Positions 1 through 10,354 of a stretch of 64,000 bases of DNA are shown in pieces. The stretch comes from Schistosoma haematobium (Eukaryota > Platyhelminthes > Trematoda > Strigeidida > Schistosomatidae), in assembly GCF_000699445.3 (NCBI RefSeq), contig NC_067201.1, positions 20,067,001 to 20,131,000 on the forward strand, given 5' to 3'. The notes beneath the pieces were generated by a model. That model saw only the letters and a list, made by a program, of their open reading frames with translations. It had not been told where the DNA came from and did not search any database. The position numbers were made by a program, and so were the translations under genes. The stretch's first letter is position 1; each line of letters opens with the position of its first letter.

Positions 1-600
1 TCGACAACTGAACTAACGATAGGGAGTGAAGTAGTTGAGCGTGTCGACTGCTTCACTTGGGAGTTTCATCAACCTTTGCGGTCTGGTGTGACGAGATCTC
101 AGCACGGATACAGAAGGCCCGACTAGCTTTTTTCAACTTACATCATTTATGGCGTAGGTGAGATATCCGTCTACCAACTAAAGGACGAGTCTGCTGTGCA
201 GCAGTTTGTTCCGTCCTACTTTATTGGCTGTGAAACATCGCCGGTAAGAGTAAAGGATGTTCGTAGGTTACTAGTATTCGTTCATAGGTATCTTCGAAGC
301 ATTGCTCGTATATCCTGGGACCAACGAGTAAGTACTGTAGTTGCTAGCGAACGGATATTAGGTAAGGATTGCAAACCAACTGATGAAGTAGTGAGAATTC
401 ATCAGCTGAGATGGCTGGGACGCGTGTTACATATGCCCAACAACCGACTTCCTCGGCGTGCGATGTTTTATGGTGTAGGAGTAGGTTGGAAAAAAGTTAG
501 AGCCAAAACAAGGTAGGTGTAGACTACCTGGTTGGGATCCTCGATGGTTAGAGACATGGCACAGGTGCACTCACGTTGTACCTTAACTAAACTAGTTGTG
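1..600 (+). mobile_element. LINE-B fragment: C-terminal RT region and 3' end
   Basis: This is a decayed plus-strand piece of a non-LTR retrotransposon that enters from the left edge. The frame at 196-516 gives a retroelement C-terminus with motifs such as LRWLGRVLHMP and LPRRAM, followed by GWKKVR. The same protein tail recurs at 22670-23620 and 27590-28000 and, reversed, at 26505-26985 and 59630-59985. Stops and frameshifts break the frame, so it is inactive. The element's 5' endonuclease part is the sequence at 62880-64000. I call it LINE-B for this window only. Confidence 0.75.
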
Positions 601-899
601 AGATCTTGCCGTGATCCAATCTTTACCATTCTTCAAATGTTATGAATTTGTTTCAGTTGTTTAATTTTCATTTTTAAAGCAATAGAAACATGTAAACAGT
701 GCTGGAAAAAAGTTAAAATCACATAACATCTACTTAGATGAATTTTAATTCCAATGTTGTGTAAAATAAGGGGATTTCAGAAATACGTTTCAGGATTTCA
801 ACCTTCTGAATAAATTATAAACAGTGCAGTTTAACCATGTCGAGAGTGCGGAATGGAAGATTGTCGTCCAATATTTTGAAGTGTTCAGAATGAGACAAA

Positions 900-1075
900 T
901 AGATACCTGCTTGATGGTCTAAAAGTTAGACATTGGAGAAAGGTCTTGGATTCGATTCCCTGATGTGGGGTCGTGCATGTGCACTACTTAGGAATCCCAT
1001 ACTGGGACGAAACAGTGTCTAGTGCCTTCAAGATCCCAGTGGTGATCTAACTAAGACCAAGTCGAGATCTGATAC
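900..1075 (+). mobile_element. SINE-A copy with degenerate hammerhead
   Basis: This is an old tRNA-like retroposon. A B-box-like TTCGATTCCC near 952 is followed by the family block TGCACTACTTAGGAATCCC and GGGACGAAAC. The hammerhead core here reads CUUAGGA instead of CUGANGA, so it should not cleave. Its stem I strands (GCACUA and UAGUGC) still pair perfectly, by a pair different from other copies. The usual 3' block (GGTGATCTAAC) follows. Confidence 0.65.
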
Positions 1076-1559
1076 CTATGAAAATGCTATGATCTTCACT
1101 AAACATTGTACTGTTAAAAATTATAAACAATTCAGTTAATGGATTAAGGGATAACTTCAGTGTAGCTTTATAATACTGGTGAACATGAGGACGCAAAAAA
1201 TGACGTTGTAGCTTTCTGTGTCCTATACTTGACATGATTAAGTAGGTCGTCCAAATCAAGGATTTTTTTTCCTTAGAAACGTAATAAGTTTTGATATTTA
1301 TAATGATTCTACATGAATTACAAATTTCCCATAGTTATTCGCTACGTTGAAATAGAACATTTTTATTATGAAAATTCATTTATTCGAAAGAAGATTAGTA
1401 TAAATTTGGATATTTTAGCGGGTCATAAACTATTTTCTATCGTCTTTATAATAATTATGCTCAGACTTCTTGAATACTCGACTAAATGATGTAAAATAAT
1501 TGTCTGAGAATTATGTTTATGAAAATCGTGGTCTTTTTAAACCATAAATCTCACAGAAA

Positions 1560-1800
1560 AGTACCCAGTTAGAGACGTTACCACTGAGTTGGATGATACG
1601 GGATCGAATCCATCAGGGAGCATCAGTTCCCTCAAGATTACAGGTACACTTTGCGGACGAGTGCCAAGTAGCACGAAACCTGGGTCCAGGGTTTCCTGTT
1701 GACTACCTCAGACCACCATCTTATCTCAACATAGTGCACACAATCTCGAGTCATCTAGACTGGTGGCCACATTGAAACTTGATCGATAGGATTCGATTTG
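1560..1800 (+). mobile_element. SINE-B copy (tRNA-like head plus hammerhead-like body)
   Basis: This is a tRNA-derived short repeat with a B box (GGATCGAATCC near 1602) and a conserved body. It matches the minus copy at 6455-6665 and the plus copy at 30960-31135. The body holds a hammerhead-like segment, listed separately. It lies downstream of the Src-like kinase exon 5, in the following intron. Confidence 0.7.
1648..1692 (+). ncRNA. Degenerate hammerhead ribozyme motif in SINE-B
   Basis: Read as a type I hammerhead, a 5' stem I strand (ACTTTG) precedes the core CGGACGA. Then come a perfect 4-bp stem II (GTGC/GCAC), GAAA, a short self-complementary stem III ending in GGGTC, and a 3' stem I strand (CAGGGT). 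Core position 4 is G instead of U, so this copy should be inactive. Two other copies carry different core mutations, and the majority base at each position gives CUGACGA. The ancestral activity is inferred. Confidence 0.5.
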
Positions 1801-1913
1801 CACTAAGAAGGACCTGACATACATGACATTGATCACCATCCAACGATTAATTAATTGTAAACCAATAAACTATAGCACACATAAAATATGAAATAATTAT
1901 GATTCCAATTTAC

Positions 1914-2170
1914 CTGTGCCATCATATCAATTAATGGTTTCAATCCTAATTCTTTGCCAGGACCATCACGTAAATATTTTAATAAACTACCATTTTTCAT
2001 TAATTCAGTAATAATATAAATTGGTTCAGCTGTAACTACAGCATATAAACGTACAAGTCTTGGATGATGTAATTGTTTCATAATACGTGCTTCTTTAAGA
2101 AATTCTTCTTTAGTCATTGTACCTTGTTTTAATGTTTTCACAGCAACTTCAATAGTTTCATTCCATTTTC
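1914..2170 (-). CDS. Src-family tyrosine kinase, exon 5 (kinase N-lobe to hinge and beyond)
   Basis: This exon encodes residues 538-623 of the in-window protein. It holds the VAIK-like VAVK (Lys549, ATP-anchoring), the helix C motif FLKEA (Glu564, salt-bridge partner) and the hinge IYIITELM with a Thr gatekeeper (Thr592). SLLKYLRDGPGKEL and LIDMMAQ follow, matching Src-type kinases almost position by position. The acceptor is TTCAG at 2171-2175 and the donor is GTAAAT at 1908-1913. Phases are 1 in and 0 out, so it joins exon 4 without a break. The next exon (HRDLAARN loop, DFG, activation loop, C-tail Tyr) is not visible between 1 and 1913 and must lie outside the window. Confidence 0.95.
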
Positions 2171-2573
2171 CTGAATATTTTCATTTAATAAATAATTATA
2201 ATAATAGTAATAAAGTGATTAAATTAATGAATAAGAAAATAAACTTTATAATGACAATCTGAAATATGTTTGAACAGATGGCATAAGAAGTTAGTATCAA
2301 ATACTTTCACAGAATGGATTACCTTAGTGAAATAGAAGGTGGTATGGAGATGCGCCACATAAATCATTCGATTTGTGTAAGGGTTTGGATACTGCCCGTG
2401 TGCTCGAAACGAGGCAGGAGGTTTTCTTAGGGGGCCACACTGGGAGCCTTCGACCTAAAGGTCTAATCCATAAGGCAGTGGAGCAACGTCAGGAGATGCA
2501 GTCCCATGGTAAGCCAGTGACCAACGATTGGTTTATACTCCTTTTGTTCCTACAGGATCGTGGAGCCCATGCT

Positions 2574-2697
2574 TCGGTTTGAGCACCCGGACAGTATTCC
2601 AGCTCTAACACAAATCGGATGATTTACGTGGCGCATATCTATTTGATGCCTCCTCGTACAAATGTTTATGTGTTTCAATAAAATAAATAATAAATGT
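2574..2697 (+). mobile_element. 5'-truncated family C copy inserted in another family C copy
   Basis: This is the 3' ~120 bp of family C, ending in an AATAAAATAAATAATAAAT tail. Host sequence stops at GAGCCCATG and resumes with ATGTGCACC around the insert, so the target duplication is only about ATG. The copy starts at TTCGG, at the same internal point as the truncated copy at 31213-31345. Confidence 0.6.
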
Positions 2698-2717
2698 GCA
2701 CCATTGATTTGGAATCA

Positions 2718-3626
2718 TGACAGATTCCTAGTGATCGACTGGATCATGAAGATGTCAACGTCTGAAGGGAAACACGGGATACAATGGACATCTAAGATGA
2801 AGTTGAACGATCTAGACTTCGCAGATGATCTGGCCTTTCTATCCCAAACGCAACAACAAATGCAGGAGAAGACGAACAGTGTAGCAGCAGCCTCAGCAGC
2901 AGTAGGTCTCAATATACACAAAGGGAAAAGCAAGATTCTCCGATACAACACAGAATGCAACAATCGAACTACACTTGACGGAGACGATTTGGAAGATGTA
3001 AAAACCTTTACATATCTGGGCAGCATCATTGATGAACACGGTGGATCTGATGCAGATGTGAAGGCGCGGATCGGCAAAGCAAGAGTAGCATATTTACAAC
3101 TGAAGAACATCTAGAACTCAAAGCAACTGTCAACCAACACCAAGGTCAGGATTTTCAATACAAATGTCAAGACAGTTCTACTGTATGGAGCGGAAACCTG
3201 GAGAACCACGAAAGTCATCATCCAGAAAATACAGGTGTTTATTAACAGATGTCTACGCAAAATACTTCGGATCCGTTGGCCGGACACTATTAGCAGCAAC
3301 CTACTGTGGGAAAGAACAAACCAGATTCCAGCAGAAGAAGGAATCAGGAAGGAGCGATGGAAGTGGATAGGACACACAATCAGGAAAGCATCCAACTACG
3401 TCACATGGCAGGTCCTCACATGGAATCCTCAAGGCCAAAGGAAAAGAGGAAGACCAAAGAACACATTACGCCGAGAAATGGAGACGGATATGGGAAAAAT
3501 GAACAAGAATTGGATGGAACTAGAAAAGAAGGCCCAGGACAGAGTGGGTTGGAGAATGCTGGTCTGCGGCCTATGCTGCATTAGGAGTAACAGGCGTAAG
3601 TAAGTAAGTAAGTAAGTAAGTATTGA
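2718..3626 (+). mobile_element. RTE-like (SR2-type) LINE, 5'-truncated, C-terminal RT part
   Basis: The frame at 2662-3114 carries the reverse transcriptase catalytic box as FADDLAFL (palm motif C) and then YLGSIIDEHGG. The protein continues in other frames with LYGAETW and ends in [15 protein letters not shown] and QDRVGW. The 3' end is a tandem TAAG tail (about 3598-3622). Near-identical ATTGATTTGGAATCA and ATTGATTAGGAATCA lie immediately before and after, and look like a target-site duplication. The clade assignment rests on the protein motifs and tail and is moderately sure. Frameshifts make it dead. Confidence 0.8.
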
Positions 3627-4199
3627 TTAGGAATCAGGGTTTTCTAACTTCCGTAGGTGGATCCTCCATATCCACAAACACGGTTAAAGCGCCTTTAGTC
3701 CTCTTAATTTATCAGACAACAGTAATTCTATAAGAAAGGAATGAGCAGGACTTCACTGTCAGTGACTGTATACGCGTGGCCATGTGAGAGCATTTCAAGA
3801 GGGAGAGCTGACTCTCCTCACTCTTGGCCGTACCAGGGCATTTGGAGCCGATGAATTAATAAACACTAAGTAGATTATTATAGACTATATTCATGGATAG
3901 TTTTCAATGAAATCAATCTAGAATCTTTAAGTTTGTTAGTTCAGCTAGTTATGGAGCATGAAAAAAATAAATAAAAAATAATTAATCGGACAAGTACACG
4001 CTTCAGTAGCCCATAATAACTTAATGGGTTAATGGGTAATATATTAGTTTGTGAAATGAGTTTATATTTTATCAGGAAATCTCATTATATCGGACCACAG
4101 ATAAGCTTAACCGATGAGTTTTGCATTTTATTTCCATACACAGTCATTCACAAAGTTTTCCTTCAGTCTTGCGACAACTTATTTTTCTTTCGAAGTATT

Positions 4200-4325
4200 T
4201 AGTTATTCGAACTGTGGCTGTATGGATAAGACATCTAGGAAACCTGGGATGCGTACTGCTGAGGAGTCCCAGGTTTTTAATGGTGATCTAACATCAATCG
4301 GTTCATGATCTCAATGAAAAACTTA
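4200..4325 (+). mobile_element. SINE-A remnant
   Basis: The 3' half of SINE-A is recognisable by GCGTACTGCTGAGGAGTCCC, a shortened body, TGGTGATCTAAC and TTCATGATCTCAA. Stem II, stem III and the GAAA of the hammerhead are deleted, so nothing functional is left. Confidence 0.6.
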
Positions 4326-5294
4326 GTAATCCCTATACTGATACATTAATTTTCCAGCAAACTGTTAAAATTCACCAATAATTGTCATATAGCAAACACA
4401 AATCATTTTTATAATAATTCACTGATAATGACATAAAATATAAGATAATGTAGGTTTCAATGGTAGTAGTTAGTAGTAGTATCGGTAATTTTAATTTAAT
4501 AAACCATGTAATGAACCAAATACGAGGCTAACTAATAAATTCAGTTCACTTATATTACAAACTTGCAAACTGATTAGTTGCATATTAAAACATTAATTAT
4601 TTAAGGTATATATATAAAGTGCAGTATGTGCTACTGATGTTGACAGATATAAGTAGTATGTAACACTGATCAAAAGTGGAATGCCTGGAAGCAGAAAACC
4701 AAATTGAAGAGAACAATAATGTAAACAGAGAGTAATTGTAATAAAAACAGGAATGGAGTTTGTAAGAAACGATTCAAAGGTGTGCAAATGATGTACTTAA
4801 TGTATGATTTTTACATTTTACTAAATCACTATGTGGTTATCGCCCACCAAATCTTCGTTCACTATAAAAGTATTCGATTAATTATAACATTATTTTCTCT
4901 TTCTGAATAGACGATACCTTGTAAGCTTTAATATCAAGGGCTGTAAAGGGATTTCTTAGGGTGTTATGAAACAATAAAGTTGTTGATTATTAGTGTGAGA
5001 TGTATGAAGAACTAAGCGCTTTCTCATCCAACCTTTAAAAAAGACTATACATCAATGGTTGTAGGTTTGAAATCATTATACTGATGTACATTAACAATAA
5101 CTTATTACTCTACGCGTACGTATTCCATGTTACTTATTATTTAATAGGAATAAGCTTCTTTTGTTGTATTGTTTGATCGGATATTCTTCCATATTTTCGT
5201 TTAATTTTATTCTAACCAGCCGACAGATAGCTACCATTTAACTCTTACAAACAGATCTGATTCTAACAGTGAAAGATAAATTACATCGTTTGGT
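4326..5294. other. Intron sequence without recognised features
   Basis: AT-rich intron 4 of the kinase gene. I see no conserved frame, exon-like block or named repeat here. Confidence 0.6.
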
Positions 5295-5755
5295 TTAAGG
5301 TAATGTCAAGGCACTTCTACTGTATAGAGTGCAAATTTGGAGAATTACAGAAGTAATCATCAAGAATATACAAGTGTTTATCAACAGTAATCTGCCCATA
5401 ATACTTGGGATTCATTGACCAAAAACTATTAGCAACAACAACCTACTGTGGGAAAGAACAAACCAGATTCCAGCGGAAGAAGGAATCAGGAAGAAGCGCT
5501 GAAAGTGGATAGGATACACAATGAGGAAAGCATCTAACTGCGTCACATGGCAAGTCCTTACATGGAATCCTCAAGAGCAAAGGAGAAGAGGAAGACCGAA
5601 GAACACATTACGCCGAGAAATGGAGACGGACATGAGAAGAATGAACAACAATTCGATAGACCTAGAGGGGAAGGCCCGGGACAGAGTGGGTTGGAGAATG
5701 CTGGTCGGCTGCCTATGCTAACGGGCGTAACTAAGTATGTAAGTAGGTAAGTTGA
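5295..5755 (+). mobile_element. RTE-like LINE, extreme 3' end
   Basis: This is a 5'-truncated copy of the same family as 2718-3626. The frame at 5521-5721 gives [32 protein letters not shown] and [10 protein letters not shown]. It ends in a TAAGTA-type tail about 90 bp downstream of kinase exon 4. It is inactive. Confidence 0.8.
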
Positions 5756-5844
5756 AGGTAATTAAAGCTAAACACTACAAATTTATACTTTATAAATTAA
5801 TATCATAAACTATCTCAAAATACAACAGTATCAGTACAATTTAC

Positions 5845-6162
5845 CTTTCCAAACTTCACCAAATTGACCAGCACCTAATAATTCAATTAATTTCAATGAG
5901 GAACGTGAAATTTCCCATTGATCTCTTGTTAATCTTGATAAATCAGTTGGTACAGGAGGTGGTCTTGGACATGGACGTGTAAGACAACAACATAAACCAT
6001 CCGCTTGATTAGAATAATGAATAACTAATGATTTTAAATCAGGAAAGACTTGTTTTGTAGTTATATACACATCACCAGTTTCAGAAGATTGTTTAATTTT
6101 ATAATGTTTTACAGTTTCACCTCTTTGTTGTTCTGTATCACGCACTGACAAGGATAGAGCAC
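5845..6162 (-). CDS. Src-family tyrosine kinase, exon 4 (SH2 C-half, linker, glycine loop)
   Basis: This exon encodes residues 432-538. It starts with ALSLSVRD, the beta-C/D strand of SH2, and runs through HYKIK and LVIHYSNQADGLC to the end of SH2. The SH2-kinase linker (about 492-513) is very proline-rich: PCPRPPPVP contains real PxxP motifs. It is followed by DQWEI, whose Trp514 matches the conserved Trp at the start of Src kinase domains. The kinase domain opens with the nucleotide loop GAGQFGEVW (528-536). The donor is GTAAAT at 5839-5844 and the acceptor AG is at 6163-6164. Entry and exit are both in phase 1, matching exons 3 and 5. Src linkers usually have one loose PxxP, so this richer stretch may bind the SH3 domain more tightly (inference). 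Confidence 0.95.
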
Positions 6163-6454
6163 CTTATGTTCAAGAGGAAAAGAGAAACAATAATAAAATA
6201 TTTTTAAAAAGTCATGAACCACAGAAAATTTAGTATTTAACTGTTCCTAACTGTAGTCGTCCAACCTTGCTACACTTAGTATATGCGTGTCCAAATCAGC
6301 TACTAATCAGAACATGATATACTTACTTTCCGTAAATCAGATTTTAAAAAATAAACTTGAATCTTTTTTACTTTACAGTGAACCATACTCATGAGACTTG
6401 TGTTTGTAGATTAATTGGTAAGCAAAGTTATACACGTATGGCATAAGTTCCAAG

Positions 6455-6665
6455 CATGTTGAAAATTTAAGATGATGGTTGTTTGGAGGTAGTCGACAGA
6501 AAACCCTGGACCCGGGTTTCGCGCTACTTGGCACTCGACAGCAAGCTGTACCTGTAATCTTGGGGGAACTGGTGCTCCCTGACGAATTCGATCCCGTATC
6601 ACCAAGCTTCACAGTCAGACACGTTACCACTGGGCTATCCGGGCCGCGACCACTCAGTGATCAAT
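6455..6665 (-). mobile_element. SINE-B copy, most complete of three
   Basis: On the minus strand it opens with an A-box-like TAGCCCAGTGG and a B box GGATCGAATTC. The body contains the hammerhead-like segment and ends with GTCGACTACCTCC. The head resembles a tRNA, but I find no intact acceptor stem, so I call a SINE and not a tRNA gene. Confidence 0.75.
6503..6547 (-). ncRNA. Degenerate hammerhead motif in SINE-B
   Basis: The core reads CUGUCGA (position 6 is U instead of A). Stem II is GUGC/GCGC with one wobble pair, GAAA is intact, and stem III is the perfect palindrome ACCCGGGU followed by the C expected at the cleavage site. Stem I is weaker than in the copy at 1648-1692. It is probably inactive. 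Confidence 0.5.
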
Positions 6666-6879
6666 CAATTATGATGTTGAAAATTTAAGCACTCCTTTAT
6701 AATGATTGGTACATGCAGTAGATACCGAAGTTGTTCTACTATCTAACCGTTCATAATACAGTATCTAAGTGAGTGACAGTTACATTCGCGATCTACTTGT
6801 CAACCAATAAAGCTGAAATACAGTAATGAAACATAATTGGAAATCGGCTTTTATTGGTAATAATTCTTTCTGGATCCCT

Positions 6880-6985
6880 TCATAGATTATGGCGGGTACT
6901 AGGCCCGGATAAAGGAGAAAGACAATTAGGAGCGAGGTTGTCAAATCAATCCCGTTAAAAAAGAATCTTGGTGAGAAAATGCTAA
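6880..6985 (+). mobile_element. 5' fragment of an RTE-like LINE
   Basis: The block GGCCCGGATAAA to CAATCCCGTTAAAAAAG matches the starts of the elements near 38430 and 62640. It is non-coding and isolated from any ORF. Confidence 0.5.
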
Positions 6986-7054
6986 CCAGAGAAATTTATT
7001 TAAACAATTTATCATCAGTAAAAAGCATATACAAAGGGTGAAAGAAGCGCTTAC

Positions 7055-7158
7055 CATTTGTTGTTTCACTAGCTCGAACCAGAAATGTCCCACGAATATT
7101 TCCTTTTAATAATAAAAGACGTTCTGAATCTTTTCTTGATATACTTCGGAAGTACCAA
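7055..7158 (-). CDS. Src-family tyrosine kinase, exon 3 (SH2 N-half)
   Basis: This exon encodes residues 397-432. It reads [17 protein letters not shown] and then [13 protein letters not shown]. Arg425 in FLVR is the phosphotyrosine-binding Arg of SH2 domains. The following Ala426 replaces the Glu usual in FLVRES of Src kinases. The acceptor is ACTATAG at 7159-7165, chosen because it restores the family sequence EDWYF across the exon 2-3 junction. The donor is GTAAGC at 7049-7054. A longer open frame upstream of 7158 does not resemble SH2 and is intron. Confidence 0.94.
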
Positions 7159-7284
7159 CTATAGTTCGCAGGAAGATGATGCACCGTTAATGGCAAGAAA
7201 AGAAGACTTAATTGAGAAACATGGTGATATAAAGGATATTAAATATAAGTCAGTCATAATCAACGTAAGGATTAGCATAAATAT

Positions 7285-7930
7285 GCACTAGTTGACAAAC
7301 CACATTAGCAAAACAGGATAAAATTGACAGGATAGACAGTAAACAGAGTCAGAATAATTGAAACAGTAATGATAGTCAGAAAGACCGGACACCATATAGG
7401 TTTTAACGCTACAATCTGAATAGTACAGCTCAATCCTGTGGTGCAACCACACAGGCACCAACCACAGTGGTGGACCATTCGCACCATTCATATAAACATT
7501 CACATCACATGAATAATTATTCCGATCAATGATCGCGTGAATCAATGATGCACAGCACGAACAGGCCAAAGTCAACCCATCCCGCCTACACAACAGTCAA
7601 ACTCATTAATGTTAGCAATGGCGACAGGCCTTACAATGTCCCAATGACAATGGCCTTGAGAACAGTGAAAAGCAACCACCATTATGAATGAAATCGGTTA
7701 ACTAGCAAACTAATTTTGCACATGAACAGTCAGCAAAACTTGCCAAAATAATGCCGAACTATCCACAATACCAATGGTGAACCTTCAGTCTCATATGAGA
7801 CCTTCAGTTCTACGTAGCAATACAGCTTATATAAAATAGCCTGACTTGAAGCGTTCAGGTTTAAAGAACGCTTAAAACCTATTGTCTCATGTCGGAATAC
7901 TATTACAAGAACATGAAGATTATTTTTATC
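7285..7930. other. GC-richer unclassified block with TATA-like element
   Basis: This stretch inside the kinase gene is less AT-rich than its surroundings and matches no repeat I see elsewhere in the window. At 7828-7837 it has TATATAAAAT, followed about 25 bases later by a short hairpin (CTTGAAGCGTTCAGG), as seen in LTR promoters or Pol II core promoters. A minus frame of 101 codons (7288-7593) is not recognisable. A solo LTR is possible, but I could not fix its ends. Confidence 0.3.
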
Positions 7931-8802
7931 GTATTAACGAAGTTTTCACATTATTTTTCCAGACTTTTCAAACCCTGAATTATGGGGTAGGAGTATCCTT
8001 TTTTTTTTCTTATTCCTACTGTTTAGATTAAATAATAGTCAAATGGATTGATCATTTTATTTTCTTCTTTATTTTAGACTAATTAATCAGAGAGAAAATT
8101 GTAATTTGTAATTTTTAGAAAAAGAGAAAAAGAATAATCTGTCAAACATTTAGACGAACATTATTGTTCAAAAGGTTAAACCGAAATAAACATTAATGTT
8201 ATAGTTAAATGTTAACAAGAAGAAGAAGAACCATAATTGTTTTGTTTTTCGAAATGAAAGATGAAGATCAAAGAAAAAAAATGAATGAAAGTAGAATGTT
8301 TGTTGGTGTTGGCGTTGTTGTTGTCCATGTGAAATGGATTAATAAAGTTAACGTTTCATTTCTGGTTTTTCGTTTATAAGAAATTTATTAGTAGTTTAGG
8401 TGGAAACAAAAGAGCTTACTGTTGAAGTGATCCAGAAAACTTGCAAAATACAAGAAAGACTCAGGAAACACTAAGAAGCATTTTATCTAGTCAGTGTTCA
8501 GTAGAAGTTTAGCCAGAAACATCAAGAAAGTGAAAAGTCACATTTCGAGTTTCTGACTGACTGATTACTATACTGCTACTATGTTTAGTAGCATGCCAGA
8601 ATTTTCGGGAAACACAAGGACACCTAAAATACTATAAAGACCCTATATTTTCTGTACTTAAACGAACCTTTGGAGTAAAGTGCTTCTCGTATATTTTGCG
8701 CCTTTTCTCTCATGTTCAGGTCACTGTGTAGTTCTAGCTTGGGGGTTACGAGAATAGCTTAGGAATTGAATAGTGTTCAATTAGCAAGACTTACCACTTA
8801 CT
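7931..8802. other. Intron sequence; diverged repeat at 8440-8600
   Basis: Most of this is simple AT-rich intron. The part at about 8440-8600 is related to 12720-12870 (shared CATTTTATC..AGTCAGTGTTCA-like order and a CACATTTCG block). The family is unknown. Confidence 0.4.
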
Positions 8803-9172
8803 TGAATATTTGAGCTACCTGTTTCTTCCATTTAGATATTTCAACAAGTTATCAGGTTTTTTTCGTCCGTTGGTTTTATTATGCTTATCAGTCTCGTAAC
8901 CTATTCGGGTGTGTTTCTGAAAAGTGTACAACTTTTCGCTGTACAACTGACGAAGAAGAGCTCAATCAAAGATATCGTGGTTGTTGCCAATATGAATTAA
9001 AAAGAATGAACATTATACAGATGTTTATTCCTGAATTGCTAACATCTAACTGGTGATCAACTCAATATTTATGGCACGGATCGATCAAGAAATAAGAAAA
9101 GTTAACTTACTAAAATACTTTGTGCTGAGGATTCTATAGTGTACCAAAAATATTATATTGAATAAAGCCGAC
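8803..9172 (+). mobile_element. LINE-C 3' end
   Basis: This is non-coding or decayed 3' sequence of a non-LTR element. It ends with TTGTACCAAAAATATTATA and AATAAAG. The same block occurs at 36950-37356, with a long TAA tail, and reversed at 39433 onward, where RT-like protein remains. This copy is directly abutted by a LINE-B 5' fragment. Confidence 0.65.
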
Positions 9173-9715
9173 CGTTCTTGCTACCTTGACGTCGTGATCG
9201 GGCTTGCCTATCGTGATGAACCAATCGAGCTGTACTAACTGGAACATTCGTTCCTCAATGTCCTAACGTGCCAGTTGAGGAACGCTAAGACTAAACACCG
9301 CAAACTCAAGGTCCCAAGTCCTACTCCCGATAGTACAGAGGTGTGACGGCAGTAAGCTGTTTCCTTCAGACAACCAGCATGACAGCGATGCTGCCGTCTC
9401 ACAAGGAGGGGTGGGGTTGGACAAGGTCGACCCTAAAGATACACATCTCGCCTTATCCCACGGATATCCGTCTCCGGCAGTAAGGTCTCAACAAGTATGG
9501 AGCTAACATGAAAATTACCCACAGAGAGGCCGTGTGTGACCGAATTCAGGCAGTTGTCTCTTGGGCACTGCGGTCACACTCTCAGGTCACTAAGACCACC
9601 TTCAATCCAATTTCATTTTTAGGTACCTTCAGAAGAACCCTTTTACGGTGTGGGCAACCGGGAAGTGATAACCGCCCTCATACTTCTAACAGCACTCAAG
9701 ACTGATTAACAGTAA
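9173..9715 (+). mobile_element. LINE-B 5' region fragment
   Basis: It matches the 5' part of the element at 62880-63450, from CTTGCTACCTTGACG through GGAGGGGTGGGGTTGGA to GGGAAGTGATAACCGCCCTCATAC. It carries several stops and small indels relative to the right-edge copy. The endonuclease ORF is not present. Confidence 0.75.
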
Positions 9716-10354
9716 TGTTAATGAACACAAGTGTATCCTCAAAGAAAGATGGGAAAATATTTGAATTTTAACAGAATGACAATGTGTGTGTGAGGGGGGT
9801 GAGAAGAATGGAGTAGTTGAATAAAATATTTTATTCATTATCTAACTTGGAAGTATCTTCTATCATAAAAATGTATTAAAGGCAATGAATACTCATAATA
9901 ATACTTCTCTTTGTTTAGATTAAATATCACGTTTCAATAAAGAAACAGAAAATTATCTGAAATAAAGCTGGGGGTGGAATAAGCAAAGAATAAATATAAT
10001 ACAAGGAAAAACAATATTTTGTTTTACCTGCCTAAAGTCACTTAGTAAATAATTAATTCCATAATTTAAAAGAGAGGGGAAATAACACATGATGAGTATG
10101 ACTGAAATGCAACAATGTATAATAGTAGATGTAATTATACTATGCTTGTACATATATGAAATACCTATCAAAAGTACTTGTTTCCTTCCCTCTGCACTCG
10201 ACAATATCGAAAAATTTCATGATGGTATCGTTTTGTTTTCGATACACATAATCAGATTACACAGTCAAATAACTAAGTTAATTATCACATGCAATGGAAT
10301 ATGTTCGTCCGATATGGAAGTTAGACATGTACACCATTATAATTGACTCAGTGG
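9716..10354. other. Intron sequence without recognised features
   Basis: Two opposing short frames (9953-10204 and 10089-10346) are hydrophobic, low-complexity and unsupported. I see no gene here. Confidence 0.5.

Larger units (their letters stand above)
2342..3850 (-). mobile_element. Family C retroposon copy split by two later insertions
   Basis: The host is a family C repeat in minus orientation, seen as 2342-2573, about 2695-2717 and 3627-3850. Its unbroken relatives are at 17715-18215, 28885-29400 and 55008-55510. A 5'-truncated plus-strand copy of the same family (2574-2697) and then an RTE-like LINE (2718-3626) interrupt it. The family has no coding capacity that I can see. It ends, in its own orientation, in an A-rich TAAATAAATA-type tail. 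The nested order is readable because the pieces abut as in the intact copies. Confidence 0.7.

Noticed and set aside
2715..3110. A 131-codon minus frame
   Set aside because: It is antisense to the RTE-like reverse transcriptase frame and is a shadow.
6455..6665. A tRNA gene
   Set aside because: A and B boxes are present, but no full cloverleaf or acceptor stem closes; the body identifies a SINE. The same applies to the heads of SINE-A, S-alpha and family E copies.
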